Shown here in pieces: positions 1 through 6,857 of a stretch of DNA of 37,345 bases. Below the pieces are notes generated by a model. That model had not been told where the DNA came from and searched no databases. It saw only the letters and a list, made by a program, of their open reading frames with translations. Position numbers and translations under genes: made by a program. Each line of letters starts with the position of its first letter. Position 1 is the first letter of the stretch. The DNA is from Phycisphaerales bacterium. GTDB lineage: Bacteria > Planctomycetota > Phycisphaerae > Phycisphaerales > UBA1924. The stretch spans positions 1-37,345 of the forward strand of contig JAJDDA010000030.1 of assembly GCA_029260535.1 (NCBI GenBank). Reading direction: 5' to 3'.

Positions 1-540
1 CAGCGGCGGGGCGATCATGGAGATCAATCCAAGCAGCGAGTTTTCATCCGGCGCGAGCGCGACGACGACACCGGTCGGCTCGGGGACGGTGAAGTTGTAA
101 TAAGGACCGGCGACGGGGTTGTTGCAACCGAGGACCTGGGCGTACTTGTCGGCCCAGCCGGCGTAGCCGATCAGGCGATCGACCGAGGCTTCGACTTCCT
201 GGCGCGCCTCGCGGATCGAGACGCCGGTCGATTTCTTGATAATCTGCGCGAACTCTTCGCCCTTGCCTTCGAGCATCTCGCCCATGCGGTAGAGGATCTG
301 ACCGCGGAGGTACGAGGTCTGCTTCGCCCATCCCGAGGCGGCGTTCCTTGCGGCGACGACCGCGTTGCGGAGGTCCTTGCGCGAGGCGTGGGCGATGTGG
401 CCCATCGAGGCGCCGTCGGCGTCGAGGATGGGCAGCGAACGACCGGACTCGCTCCGGGGGAAGGCCCCGTTCATGTAGAGCTTGTAGGTTTTGGTGACAT
501 CCAGGCGTGGTGGCATCGGGTCGTCCTTCGGGAAGGTCAT
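1..540 (-). CDS. Aldehyde dehydrogenase family protein, N-terminal part (cut by window edge)
   Basis: I translated the minus strand from the ATG at 540; the frame stays open for 180 codons to the window edge. The protein begins with a segment around LDVTKTYKLYMNGAFPRSES, then a run of helices with RKDLRNAVVAARNAASGWA and a stretch ending PEPTGVVVALAP. This is the N-terminal NAD-binding part of an NAD(P)-dependent aldehyde dehydrogenase, which oxidises an aldehyde to an acid or acyl product. The opening motif resembles the dehydrogenases that sit beside deoxyribose-phosphate aldolase (deoC) in other bacteria, so acetaldehyde from deoxynucleoside breakdown is a possible substrate; that is inference. 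The catalytic Cys and Glu lie outside the window, so activity cannot be judged. No clear Shine-Dalgarno precedes the start. Confidence 0.88.
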   Translation of the reverse strand, partial: MTFPKDDPMPPRLDVTKTYKLYMNGAFPRSESGRSLPILDADGASMGHIAHASRKDLRNAVVAARNAASGWAKQTSYLRGQILYRMGEMLEGKGEEFAQIIKKSTGVSIREARQEVEASVDRLIGYAGWADKYAQVLGCNNPVAGPYYNFTVPEPTGVVVALAPDENSLLGLISMIAPPL

Positions 541-634
541 CGCGGGGGTCGTGCTACTAGGGTAAGGATAGACCACCAGCGGCCCACGGGTTGGTCGGGG
601 ACAGGCCGGGCGTGCGGCGCGGATTGGGGCTGAA

Positions 635-1054
635 TTATGCGTTGTCGAGCCGGGATCGCACGATCCGCTCGATCTTCGCGGCGGCTCGGTTGACGCTGCT
701 GGTGACCTCGTGCTCCCAGACCCTGATGACGCGCCAGCCGAGGTCGGTCAGTTCGTCGGCAACGCGCTGGTCCCGGGCGATGTTGCGGTCGATCTTCTTG
801 TCCCAGTACGCGCGGTTGCTCGAAGGGCGCCGGCAGTGGTCGGGGCAGCCGTGCCAGAAGCAGCCATCGACGAAGACGGCGACGCTTGCGCGCACGAACG
901 TGATGTCCGGTTTTCCGGGGAGGTCTTTTCGGAGGCTGTATCGAAGGCCCCGGCGATGGAGGGCGCAGCGGAGGGTGACCTCGCAGGAGGTGTTGCGCGC
1001 TTTAACGCGGCGCATGGTTTCGCTGCGTTGTGTCGTTGAACGGTCGTCGGCCAT
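635..1054 (-). CDS. vsr: Vsr-type very-short-patch mismatch endonuclease
   Basis: This 139-residue protein matches the Vsr family, which nicks DNA 5' of T:G mismatches left by deamination of 5-methylcytosine. Visible family features are the start RSETMRRVKARNTSCEV, the catalytic Asp in GKPDITF, the core VAVFVDGCFWHGCPDHC with its conserved His and the zinc-binding Cys/His set, and a C-terminal segment around GWRVIRVWEHE. The ATG at 1054 is preferred to an upstream in-frame start at 1114, because the upstream start would run into the preceding lipoprotein gene; the gap from that gene's stop is 13 bases, suggesting one transcript. No cytosine methyltransferase (dcm-like) gene is present nearby, so within this window it is an orphan. 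Confidence 0.9.
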   Translation of the reverse strand: MADDRSTTQRSETMRRVKARNTSCEVTLRCALHRRGLRYSLRKDLPGKPDITFVRASVAVFVDGCFWHGCPDHCRRPSSNRAYWDKKIDRNIARDQRVADELTDLGWRVIRVWEHEVTSSVNRAAAKIERIVRSRLDNA

Positions 1055-1067
1055 TGTCGGGCGTCCT

Positions 1068-1715
1068 TCAGCCGACCGCGAGCAGTTTGCACACGCCGAA
1101 CTCCCAGACGACATCGAGCCTGCGGATGGTCAGCCCCCGACCCTGGGCTCCGGAGAGTTCGAGGCGGTACGCGTTGGGTCCGATCTTCTTCAGGAAGAGC
1201 CCCGGGGAGAGCTCGCCCTGGGGCATGCGCTGGAGCATCTTGAGCACCTCGCGGCGGTTGTCGTAGAGGAACGTGACCGCATCGTGGGGGTCTTTGCCGG
1301 CCTGGACGTAGTTCTGCTTGGCGCGGTCGCTGAGGATCTGTGTGAAGAGCAGGTCCTGGTCTTCGACGAGCAGCGCCTGTCGGAGGTGGAGGACGACGTG
1401 CCTCGGGGAACTGAGGATGAGCGAGACGGAGCCGTCCTCGTGCTCGATGCGGATTGATCGGGGATTCTGCTGCTGGGTATCGGAGGCGTCGGCGGATTTT
1501 TCTCTGTTGCGTTGGGCGAGGTTGGCGAAGGCGCTGGACTGGGCCTGCCTCGAATTGCCGGATTCTTTGAGGTCCTGGCCCTGGGCGCCCTCGATGCCGG
1601 AGAGGCCACCGCTGACGGAGATCACCCGGCGTTCGGTCTCGCAGCCGACGAGCAGCAGGGCGCCGAGGGCGACGGCGATGGGCATGCGGAGCGGGTTGTG
1701 CGATCGGGTGGGCAT
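1068..1715 (-). CDS. Hypothetical lipoprotein
   Basis: I do not recognise this 215-residue protein beyond its export signal. It begins with a positively charged segment, a hydrophobic stretch (PIAVALGALLLVGC) and a lipobox cysteine near residue 25, so it is predicted to be lipid-anchored in the envelope. The region after the cysteine (about residues 30-85) is rich in Ser, Gln and Asn and looks flexible. From about residue 88 on there is a mixed alpha/beta domain with alternating hydrophobic strands (SVSLILSSPRHVVLHLRQAL, then RLDVVWEFGVCKLLAV). It sits directly upstream of vsr with a 13-base gap and diverges from the thioesterase gene across 64 bases. Its role is unknown. Confidence 0.75.
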   Translation of the reverse strand: MPTRSHNPLRMPIAVALGALLLVGCETERRVISVSGGLSGIEGAQGQDLKESGNSRQAQSSAFANLAQRNREKSADASDTQQQNPRSIRIEHEDGSVSLILSSPRHVVLHLRQALLVEDQDLLFTQILSDRAKQNYVQAGKDPHDAVTFLYDNRREVLKMLQRMPQGELSPGLFLKKIGPNAYRLELSGAQGRGLTIRRLDVVWEFGVCKLLAVG

Positions 1716-1779
1716 CCGGGCATCTTATTCGCACCGATGGGCTGGCGGGTCCGGGCGGCGCGTGAGATGGGGCAATACC

Positions 1780-2211
1780 ATGGCTCCGATGACCGCAAAC
1801 AGCAGCAATACCAACGGGGACGGCGAACGGAGGCTCGCGCTCCAGGTCGTCACGCTCCCACGCGATACGAACCACTACGGGACGATCTTCGGGGGTGTGA
1901 TCCTCTCGCTGATCGACCAGGCGGGTTTCGTCGAGGCCCGGCGGCACGGCGCTCACCGCTGGGTGACCGCATCGATCGAGACGGTGTGTTTTACGGCTCC
2001 GGTGCATCTCGGTGATATGGTCACGCTTTATGCGCAGACCGAGCGCACCGGGACGACGAGCGTGACGATCAAGGTCGAAGTCGAGGCGGAGCGGTATGTC
2101 GGGGCGAAGATCGTTTCCGTGACTTCGGCGCATCTCACGATGGTCGCGGTCGATGCGCAGGGGAGCCCCATCCCGTTCGACAGCCCCGCAACGATGACGG
2201 ATGAGGCGTGA
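1780..2211 (+). CDS. Acyl-CoA thioesterase (YciA-like hotdog fold)
   Basis: A 143-residue single hotdog domain. The segment LPRDTNHYGTIFGGVILSLID is the typical YciA/BFIT thioesterase signature: the Asn-His-x-Gly turn, the GG before the long central helix, and the Asp that serves as catalytic acid. The helix continues as QAGFVEARRH and is followed by beta strands (ETVCFTAPVHLGDMVTLYAQ, then TTSVTIKVEVEAE). Such enzymes hydrolyse acyl-CoA to free acid and CoA in the cytoplasm; chain-length preference cannot be read from sequence. The start ATG at 1780 was chosen because homology begins shortly after it; the in-frame ATG at 1789 is an alternative. The stop overlaps the GTG start of purN by four bases (GTGA), implying translational coupling. 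Confidence 0.85.
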   Translation: MAPMTANSSNTNGDGERRLALQVVTLPRDTNHYGTIFGGVILSLIDQAGFVEARRHGAHRWVTASIETVCFTAPVHLGDMVTLYAQTERTGTTSVTIKVEVEAERYVGAKIVSVTSAHLTMVAVDAQGSPIPFDSPATMTDEA

Positions 2212-2792
2212 CCAGGGCTGATCCAGACCGGCTCGCGGTGTTCCTCTCGGGGACGGGGCGGACGCTCGTGAATCTGGCGGCGGTGATCGATCGCGGTGAA
2301 CTGCCCGCGGAGATCGGGCTGGTTGTTGCATCGAGGGCGTGCGAGGGGATCGGCAGGGCGGAGGCGCTCGGGATCCCGGTGCGGCTGATCGAGGGTGAGA
2401 TTGAGGCGAGTGAGCTGGAAGCGGTGCTCGACGAGTTTTCGATCGATTGGGTGGTGCTCGCGGGCTATCTGAAACGGCTTCCGGTTCCGACGCGATGGGT
2501 TGGTCGGGTTGTGAACATCCACCCTGCGCTGCTGCCCGAATTCGGGGGTCCGGGGATGTATGGGGATCGCGTCCATCGGGCGGTTCTCGAGGCGGGTGTG
2601 CCGGAGTCGGGCTGCACGGTGCACCTGTGCGATGAGCACTACGACACCGGGCCGATCGTGTTCCAGCAGCGATGCCCGGTCCTTCCCGGGGACACGCCCC
2701 GGAGCCTGGCGGATCGTGTCTTTCAAGTGGAAACGGAAGCGTATCCGGCGGCGCTTCGGCTGCTGATCGAGCGGTCGGGAAGCGGGGGCTGA
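2208..2792 (+). CDS. purN: Phosphoribosylglycinamide formyltransferase (PurN)
   Basis: This is the 10-formyl-THF-dependent enzyme that formylates glycinamide ribonucleotide in the third step of de novo purine synthesis. At 194 residues it is near the usual PurN length. The N-terminal strand AVFLSGTGRTLVNL forms the phosphate-binding loop, the core VVLAGYLKRLP leads to NIHPALLPEFGG carrying the catalytic Asn and His, and GCTVHLCDEHYDTGPIV carries the catalytic Asp. The loop after HPALLP reads GGPGMYGDRVH, a common variant. The GTG start at 2208 overlaps the upstream thioesterase stop by four bases; no better start is available. Its placement with a thioesterase has no evident metabolic logic. 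Confidence 0.93.
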   Translation: MTRADPDRLAVFLSGTGRTLVNLAAVIDRGELPAEIGLVVASRACEGIGRAEALGIPVRLIEGEIEASELEAVLDEFSIDWVVLAGYLKRLPVPTRWVGRVVNIHPALLPEFGGPGMYGDRVHRAVLEAGVPESGCTVHLCDEHYDTGPIVFQQRCPVLPGDTPRSLADRVFQVETEAYPAALRLLIERSGSGG

Positions 2793-2866
2793 TTGCTGGG
2801 AGCGGATTGCGGCTATAGAGTTACACGGCGCAGAATCGATCGGGGCGAATCCCAAAGACGGAGCGT

Positions 2867-3739
2867 ATGGGAAGCAAGAACGACAAGAGCTTTGGAAGCG
2901 ACTTCAGGCATTTCTTTGTGCGGGGGCTCATCGTCCTGCTGCCGACGGTGCTGACGCTGTGGATCGTGGTGCAGGCGTACCGGTTCGTTGACGCGAACAT
3001 CGCTGAGCCGATCAATCTGGGTGTGCAGAAATCGGTGCTCGTGCTCGCGCCCAAGGTGTTCAGTGAAAAGCAGATGCCTTCGTGGTACGCCGTGACGGCG
3101 GAGCAACTCGAAACGCGCCGGCAGGAGCGTCGGAACCTGAGCATGGCGCCGTTGAATGATCCGGACCTGCGGGGGCAGATCAGGGCGACGAACTTCAGCC
3201 AGTGGTGGGACGACCGCTGGTACACGCGGTTTACGGGGTTGTTTGTCGCGATCGTGCTGATCTATCTCGCGGGGCGTGTGCTCGGTGGGTTCATCGGGCG
3301 CCGGTTGTATGCGCGGGTCGAGCGGCTCCTGGCGCGGATCCCGATTTTCAAGCAGGTGTACCCGCACGTGAAGCAGGTGGTGGACTTCATCTTCGGTGAG
3401 AACCAGATGCAGTTCAGCAAGGTGGTCATCGTCGAGTACCCACGCGCCGGGATCTGGACCGTGGGGTTGCTGACGGGTGATTCGCTCAAAGACATGCAGA
3501 AGCAGACCGAGACGGAGATCGTCAGCGTGTTTATCCCTTCGAGCCCGACGCCGTTCACCGGGTACACCATCACGGTGCCGAAGGAGGACGCGATCGAGCT
3601 GCCGATTTCGATCGATGAGGCGCTACGGTTCGTGGTTTCTGGTGGCGTGCTGGTCCCGGAGCGTGAGCGGGCGGGGACGATTGGTCAAAAAGCTGATGAT
3701 TCAGGCTTGGCATCCGAGCCCGGTTCGGAGAAGATGTAG
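2867..3739 (+). CDS. DUF502 family inner-membrane protein
   Basis: A 290-residue protein of the DUF502 family. Two hydrophobic segments are visible: one near residues 18-40 (GLIVLLPTVLTLWIV) and one near 125-145 (FTGLFVAIVLIYLAGRVLGG). The conserved family blocks follow: ARIPIFKQVYPHVKQVVDF, FSKVVIVEYPRAGIWTVGLLTG, VFIPSSPTPFTGYTITVP and EALRFVVSGGV. The function of the family is not established; plant relatives are linked to membrane trafficking. An insert between the two membrane segments (about residues 65-115), rich in charged residues, is longer than I remember for the compact members. GGAG at 2860-2863 lies only three bases before the ATG, a tight spacing. The C-terminal 30 residues are hydrophilic and probably disordered. 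Confidence 0.88.
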   Translation: MGSKNDKSFGSDFRHFFVRGLIVLLPTVLTLWIVVQAYRFVDANIAEPINLGVQKSVLVLAPKVFSEKQMPSWYAVTAEQLETRRQERRNLSMAPLNDPDLRGQIRATNFSQWWDDRWYTRFTGLFVAIVLIYLAGRVLGGFIGRRLYARVERLLARIPIFKQVYPHVKQVVDFIFGENQMQFSKVVIVEYPRAGIWTVGLLTGDSLKDMQKQTETEIVSVFIPSSPTPFTGYTITVPKEDAIELPISIDEALRFVVSGGVLVPERERAGTIGQKADDSGLASEPGSEKM

Positions 3740-3853
3740 GGAATCCCTGAGGCGGGCGGGATCGGCGATTTTTCGGCGCCGGGCTGCTCTGGGGGAAGAC
3801 AGCGAATTTCAAGCGGGCAGATTTATCCCCGTATTTTTTTCCAAGGAGACGCT

Positions 3854-4153
3854 ATGCGGATCGAGGTCACGAGCAGGGGAATGGAATTGACCCCACCGAT
3901 CGAGGAGCACGCGAGGGCGAGGGCTGAGAAGCTCCTGAAATACTTTGACGGCGTGCAGGAGATCGAGATGGTCCTGCACAACGCGGAGAAGGACACGTTC
4001 CACGTCGAGGTTATGGTGGACATCGTCAGGCACTCCCCGCTCATTGGGAAAGCGGAGGGCACGAACGTCTATAGCTGCATCGACGATGCGGTCGATAAGG
4101 CTCAGCGTCAACTGACCGACTATAAAGAGCGCCTCCGGGACGCGAGGCGCTGA
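3854..4153 (+). CDS. hpf: Ribosome hibernation promoting factor, short form (HPF/RaiA family)
   Basis: A 99-residue HPF/RaiA-fold protein that binds the 30S A/P-site region and silences ribosomes in stationary phase or stress. The N-terminal strand MRIEVTSRGMELTPPIEEHA, the helix RARAEKLLKYFDGVQEIEMVL and the second helix SCIDDAVDKAQRQLTDYKERL match the family. It stops soon after the second helix, so it is a short form without the C-terminal dimerisation domain of long HPF. A good Shine-Dalgarno (GGAG at 3845-3848) lies five bases before the ATG. It is followed by ptsN at a 25-base gap. The same order (hpf then ptsN) occurs downstream of rpoN in proteobacteria, but no rpoN is found here. Confidence 0.92.
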   Translation: MRIEVTSRGMELTPPIEEHARARAEKLLKYFDGVQEIEMVLHNAEKDTFHVEVMVDIVRHSPLIGKAEGTNVYSCIDDAVDKAQRQLTDYKERLRDARR

Positions 4154-4178
4154 TCGAGATTCGCCGGAGGCGTTTTGT

Positions 4179-4655
4179 ATGAAGCTCAAGTCAATTGTTA
4201 CGTCCAAGTCGATCATTACCTCGCTTGATTCCAACAAGCGTGACGAGGTGGTCGCCGAGCTGGTGGACGCGCTGATCAGTTCCGGTGCGGCGGAAGCAAG
4301 CCTCCGCGACGAGTTGATCACGATGGTCCTCGAGCGGGAGCAGAAGGGTTCGACCGGGTTCGGTCGGGGCGTTGCGGTTCCGCACGTCAAGCATCCATCC
4401 GTGACCAGCATCAAGGCGGCGATCGGGCTGAGCCCTGCCGGGGTGGATTTCAACGCGTTGGATCGGCAGCCGGTCTTTTCGATCTTCCTGCTGCTGAGCC
4501 CCGCAGAGAGCCCTGAGGAGCATCTCCAGGCGATGGAGGTCATCTTCAAAAACCTGAGCCAGGAGACGTTCCGCAAATTCCTGCGGCAGGCGTCTTCTCC
4601 TGATGAGGTCCTGACGCTCCTGGAAGAAGCGGACAGCCACCAGTACACCGGTTGA
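4179..4655 (+). CDS. ptsN: PTS EIIA domain protein, nitrogen-regulatory type (PtsN-like)
   Basis: A 158-residue stand-alone EIIA domain of the fructose/mannitol (PTS-2) class, the fold of EIIA-Ntr. The phosphorylatable His lies in GRGVAVPHVKHP, preceded by the family helix RDELITMVLEREQKGSTGFG. The C-terminal part holds FSIFLLLSPAESPEEHLQAM, where the second conserved His packs beside the active site. In proteobacteria this protein is a regulator fed by PtsP and NPr rather than a sugar transporter subunit, and the neighbours here (hpf before, HPr after) point to the same regulatory use. GGAGG at 4166-4170 is eight bases before the ATG. No membrane EIIB/EIIC and no enzyme I are encoded nearby. 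Confidence 0.92.
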   Translation: MKLKSIVTSKSIITSLDSNKRDEVVAELVDALISSGAAEASLRDELITMVLEREQKGSTGFGRGVAVPHVKHPSVTSIKAAIGLSPAGVDFNALDRQPVFSIFLLLSPAESPEEHLQAMEVIFKNLSQETFRKFLRQASSPDEVLTLLEEADSHQYTG

Positions 4656-4689
4656 CCCCAAATCCAGGGTTCGGATCGATCTCTGGGGC

Positions 4690-4752
4690 GTGTGGACACA
4701 CTCCGGGCGGCTTGGTGGCCGGGCATGACTTGGCCATCGTGACCGCTACACT
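4690..4752 (+). promoter_or_regulatory. Possible promoter region upstream of HPr
   Basis: The 156-base gap between ptsN and the HPr gene holds ATGACT (4725-4730) and TACACT (4747-4752) separated by 16 bases, a weak match to a sigma-70 promoter. A perfect small palindrome, GTGTG-GA-CACAC at 4690-4701, lies just upstream and could be an operator. Both calls rest on visual inspection only. Confidence 0.25.
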
Positions 4753-4811
4753 GGCATCCGAATCAAACCGGTCTTCGGCCGCATCGCAGAGCGATCAGGA
4801 GTGTTCTCAGG

Positions 4812-5087
4812 GTGTCCCAGCGCGCATCATGCACCGTCAAAATCAAAAACCGGCTGGGGCTGCACGCCCGGCCGGCGATGATGTTTGTTGATGCCGCGTC
4901 AGCTGCGGAGTCCGAGGTCACGGTCAAGGGCAACGGTGAAGAGGTGGACGGGAAGTCCATCATGCAGATGATGATGCTCGCTGCGACGCAGGGGGTCGAG
5001 CTGGAGATCATCGCGGTCGGAGCGGACGCGGAGGCGACGATCAAGTCGCTGCAAGCGTTGGTTGATTCCGGCTTTGACGAAGACTGA
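4812..5087 (+). CDS. ptsH: Phosphocarrier protein HPr
   Basis: A 91-residue HPr-fold protein. The active-site segment NRLGLHARPA carries the phosphorylatable His (around residue 18), and the segment EVDGKSIMQMMMLAA carries the regulatory Ser position (Ser46 in other HPr proteins), the site used by HPr kinase/phosphorylase. HPr relays phosphate from enzyme I to EIIA proteins, here plausibly to the neighbouring PtsN-like protein. The start is a GTG at 4812, ten bases after an AGGAG at 4797-4801; no ATG lies in the right frame before the active site. The presence of the Ser site suggests HPr kinase control, but hprK and ptsI are not in the window. It ends 13 bases from the stop of the convergent murA. 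Confidence 0.93.
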   Translation: MSQRASCTVKIKNRLGLHARPAMMFVDAASAAESEVTVKGNGEEVDGKSIMQMMMLAATQGVELEIIAVGADAEATIKSLQALVDSGFDED

Positions 5088-5100
5088 TTCTAATTCTGGG

Positions 5101-6522
5101 TTAACCGGTGGGACCAACGGCCAGCAGTGATGCCGGGACGGCGGTTTCTCCGGCGACGCTGAGTTCCTGTTCGTTGACGCGCTCGATGTTCGCGCCGACC
5201 GAATTGAGGGCGAGTTCGAGGCGTTCGTAGCCCCGGTCGAGGTGGTAGACGCGCAGGATGGTGGTTTCCCCTCGCGCGGCGAGCCCTGCGAGGACGAGCG
5301 AGGCGCTGGCGCGGAGGTCGCTCGCCATGACCGGGGCGCCGACGAGATGGTCGACTCCGCTAATGATGGCGGTGGGGCCCTGCCTGAAGACTTTGGCGCC
5401 CATCCTGGTGAGTTCCGCGACGTGGAGGAACCGCTCGGGGAAGATCTTCTCGGTGACGACGCTGTGGCCATCGGCAAGGGTGAGCAGCGCAAGGGTCTGC
5501 GCCTGCACGTCGGTGGGGAAGCCGGGGTGAGGCTGCGTGGTGACCATGACCGGTCGGAGGCGGTCCGGGGCGCTGATCTCGCATTCGGCGCGGAGTGGGT
5601 CGGATTGCCTGCCGGTGGGGGTCACCGAGACGCCCATCTCGTGCAGGCGATCGAGCACCGCGGCCATCGCGTCGAGCGGGCAGTTGGTGAGGCGGAGTTT
5701 TCCGCCGGTGATCGCGGCGGCCATGATCAGGGTTCCGGCCTCGATGCGGTCGGGCATGACCTCGTGCGTTGCGCCATGGAGTGATTCGACGCCCTCGATC
5801 GTGATGCGCGGCGTGCCGGCGCCGGTGACGTTGGCGCCCATCCGGTTGAGCAGGTCGGCGAGGTCGACGATCTCGGGTTCGCACGCGGCGGATTCGATGA
5901 TCGTCCGGCCTGTCGCGAGCGTTGCCGCGGACATGACGTTTGCAGTGCCGAGGACGGTGGACCCGAAGGGGCCTCCGAGGAAGATGCTGGCGCCTCGGAG
6001 CCTGCGGTTGCCTTGCGCGTCTTTGGGCGCGGTCAGGACGATGTCACCGGAATCCATGGACATCTCGGCGCCGAGGGCTTGCAGGCCTCGGAGGTGGAGA
6101 TCGATTGGGCGCTCACCGATCGCGCAGCCACCCGGCATCGCGACCCTGGCGCAGCCTCTGCGGGCGAGCAGGGGACCGAGCACGCAGACGCTGGCGCGCA
6201 TGGTTCTGACGATGTCGTACCGAGCGTGCCTGGTGGATTCGTCGAAGGTGCGCAGCGCGATGGTCTGGCCGGCGCCGCGGGCATCATTATGAGCAGCGTG
6301 GGATGCATCGTCGGCGGGGTCCGAGAAGGCGACTTCGCAGCCGAGTTCTTCGAGCACGCGGCCCATCGAGCGGATGTCCGCGAGGCGTGGGGCGCCGGTG
6401 ATCTCGATGGGCTGATCGGTGAGCAGCGCTGCGGCCATTTCTGGGAGCGCGGCGTTTTTGGAGCCGTTGACCCTCAGGGCGCCGGAGAGCGGGGAGCCGC
6501 CTTGGATTCTGAATGCGTCGAT
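5101..6522 (-). CDS. murA: UDP-N-acetylglucosamine 1-carboxyvinyltransferase (MurA), apparent AUC start
   Basis: MurA transfers enolpyruvate from PEP to UDP-GlcNAc, the first committed step of peptidoglycan synthesis. Visible features are the N-terminal FRIQGG, the GSKNAALP segment with the PEP-binding Lys, the RTMRASVCVLGPLLARRG block, the active-site Cys loop MPGGCAIGERPIDLHL (the fosfomycin target) and the C-terminal DLRASASLVLAGLAARGET block. At 473 residues it is about 50 longer than E. coli MurA, partly from an insert near residues 70-95. The start is unusual: the family start aligns with an ATC codon at 6522-6520 that sits seven bases after a perfect GGAGG (6534-6530). The only standard upstream start is a TTG at 6546, which has no Shine-Dalgarno and would place GGAGG inside the coding region. 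Confidence 0.93.
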   Translation of the reverse strand: MDAFRIQGGSPLSGALRVNGSKNAALPEMAAALLTDQPIEITGAPRLADIRSMGRVLEELGCEVAFSDPADDASHAAHNDARGAGQTIALRTFDESTRHARYDIVRTMRASVCVLGPLLARRGCARVAMPGGCAIGERPIDLHLRGLQALGAEMSMDSGDIVLTAPKDAQGNRRLRGASIFLGGPFGSTVLGTANVMSAATLATGRTIIESAACEPEIVDLADLLNRMGANVTGAGTPRITIEGVESLHGATHEVMPDRIEAGTLIMAAAITGGKLRLTNCPLDAMAAVLDRLHEMGVSVTPTGRQSDPLRAECEISAPDRLRPVMVTTQPHPGFPTDVQAQTLALLTLADGHSVVTEKIFPERFLHVAELTRMGAKVFRQGPTAIISGVDHLVGAPVMASDLRASASLVLAGLAARGETTILRVYHLDRGYERLELALNSVGANIERVNEQELSVAGETAVPASLLAVGPTG

Positions 6523-6857
6523 TGCTGGACCTCCGTGTGCGTGCAAAGGGTTTGGGAGATTGGCCGCTTGGTGGCGGTTGATCTCCTATCGACATCGGTC
6601 ATCCCCGATCCATCGGGGGTGAAAATGAGGCCTGCGAAAATACGCCTCTGAGAAGGTCCGATCATAACGCGGGGCACGCCCGTTGGTCGGTCGTGGAAAC
6701 CGTGTTGACGGCGCAACTGGTGCAGGTGGCCCCTTGCTGCGAGAAACCGCTTGCATTGGCTTCGATCCTCGGATCTGGAATCATAGATTCATTGTTGATG
6801 CACCCGAGTTTTCACCGGCGGTCCGGCGAACCTGTAGTGCCTTGGAGGTATAGAACA
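6523..6857. promoter_or_regulatory. Divergent intergenic region between murA and the fibro-slime gene
   Basis: This 335-base stretch has no convincing gene. It should hold promoters for both flanking genes. It contains a perfect inverted repeat CCCCGAT-CC-ATCGGGG at 6603-6618, a smaller one GAGGC/GCCTC at 6627-6631 and 6644-6648, a palindrome GAATC-ATA-GATTC at 6778-6790, the murA Shine-Dalgarno (6530-6534, minus) and the fibro-slime Shine-Dalgarno GGAGG (6844-6848, plus). I could not pick a clear -35/-10 pair. The 6603-6618 repeat lies about 80 bases upstream of the murA start and could be an operator. Confidence 0.4.
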
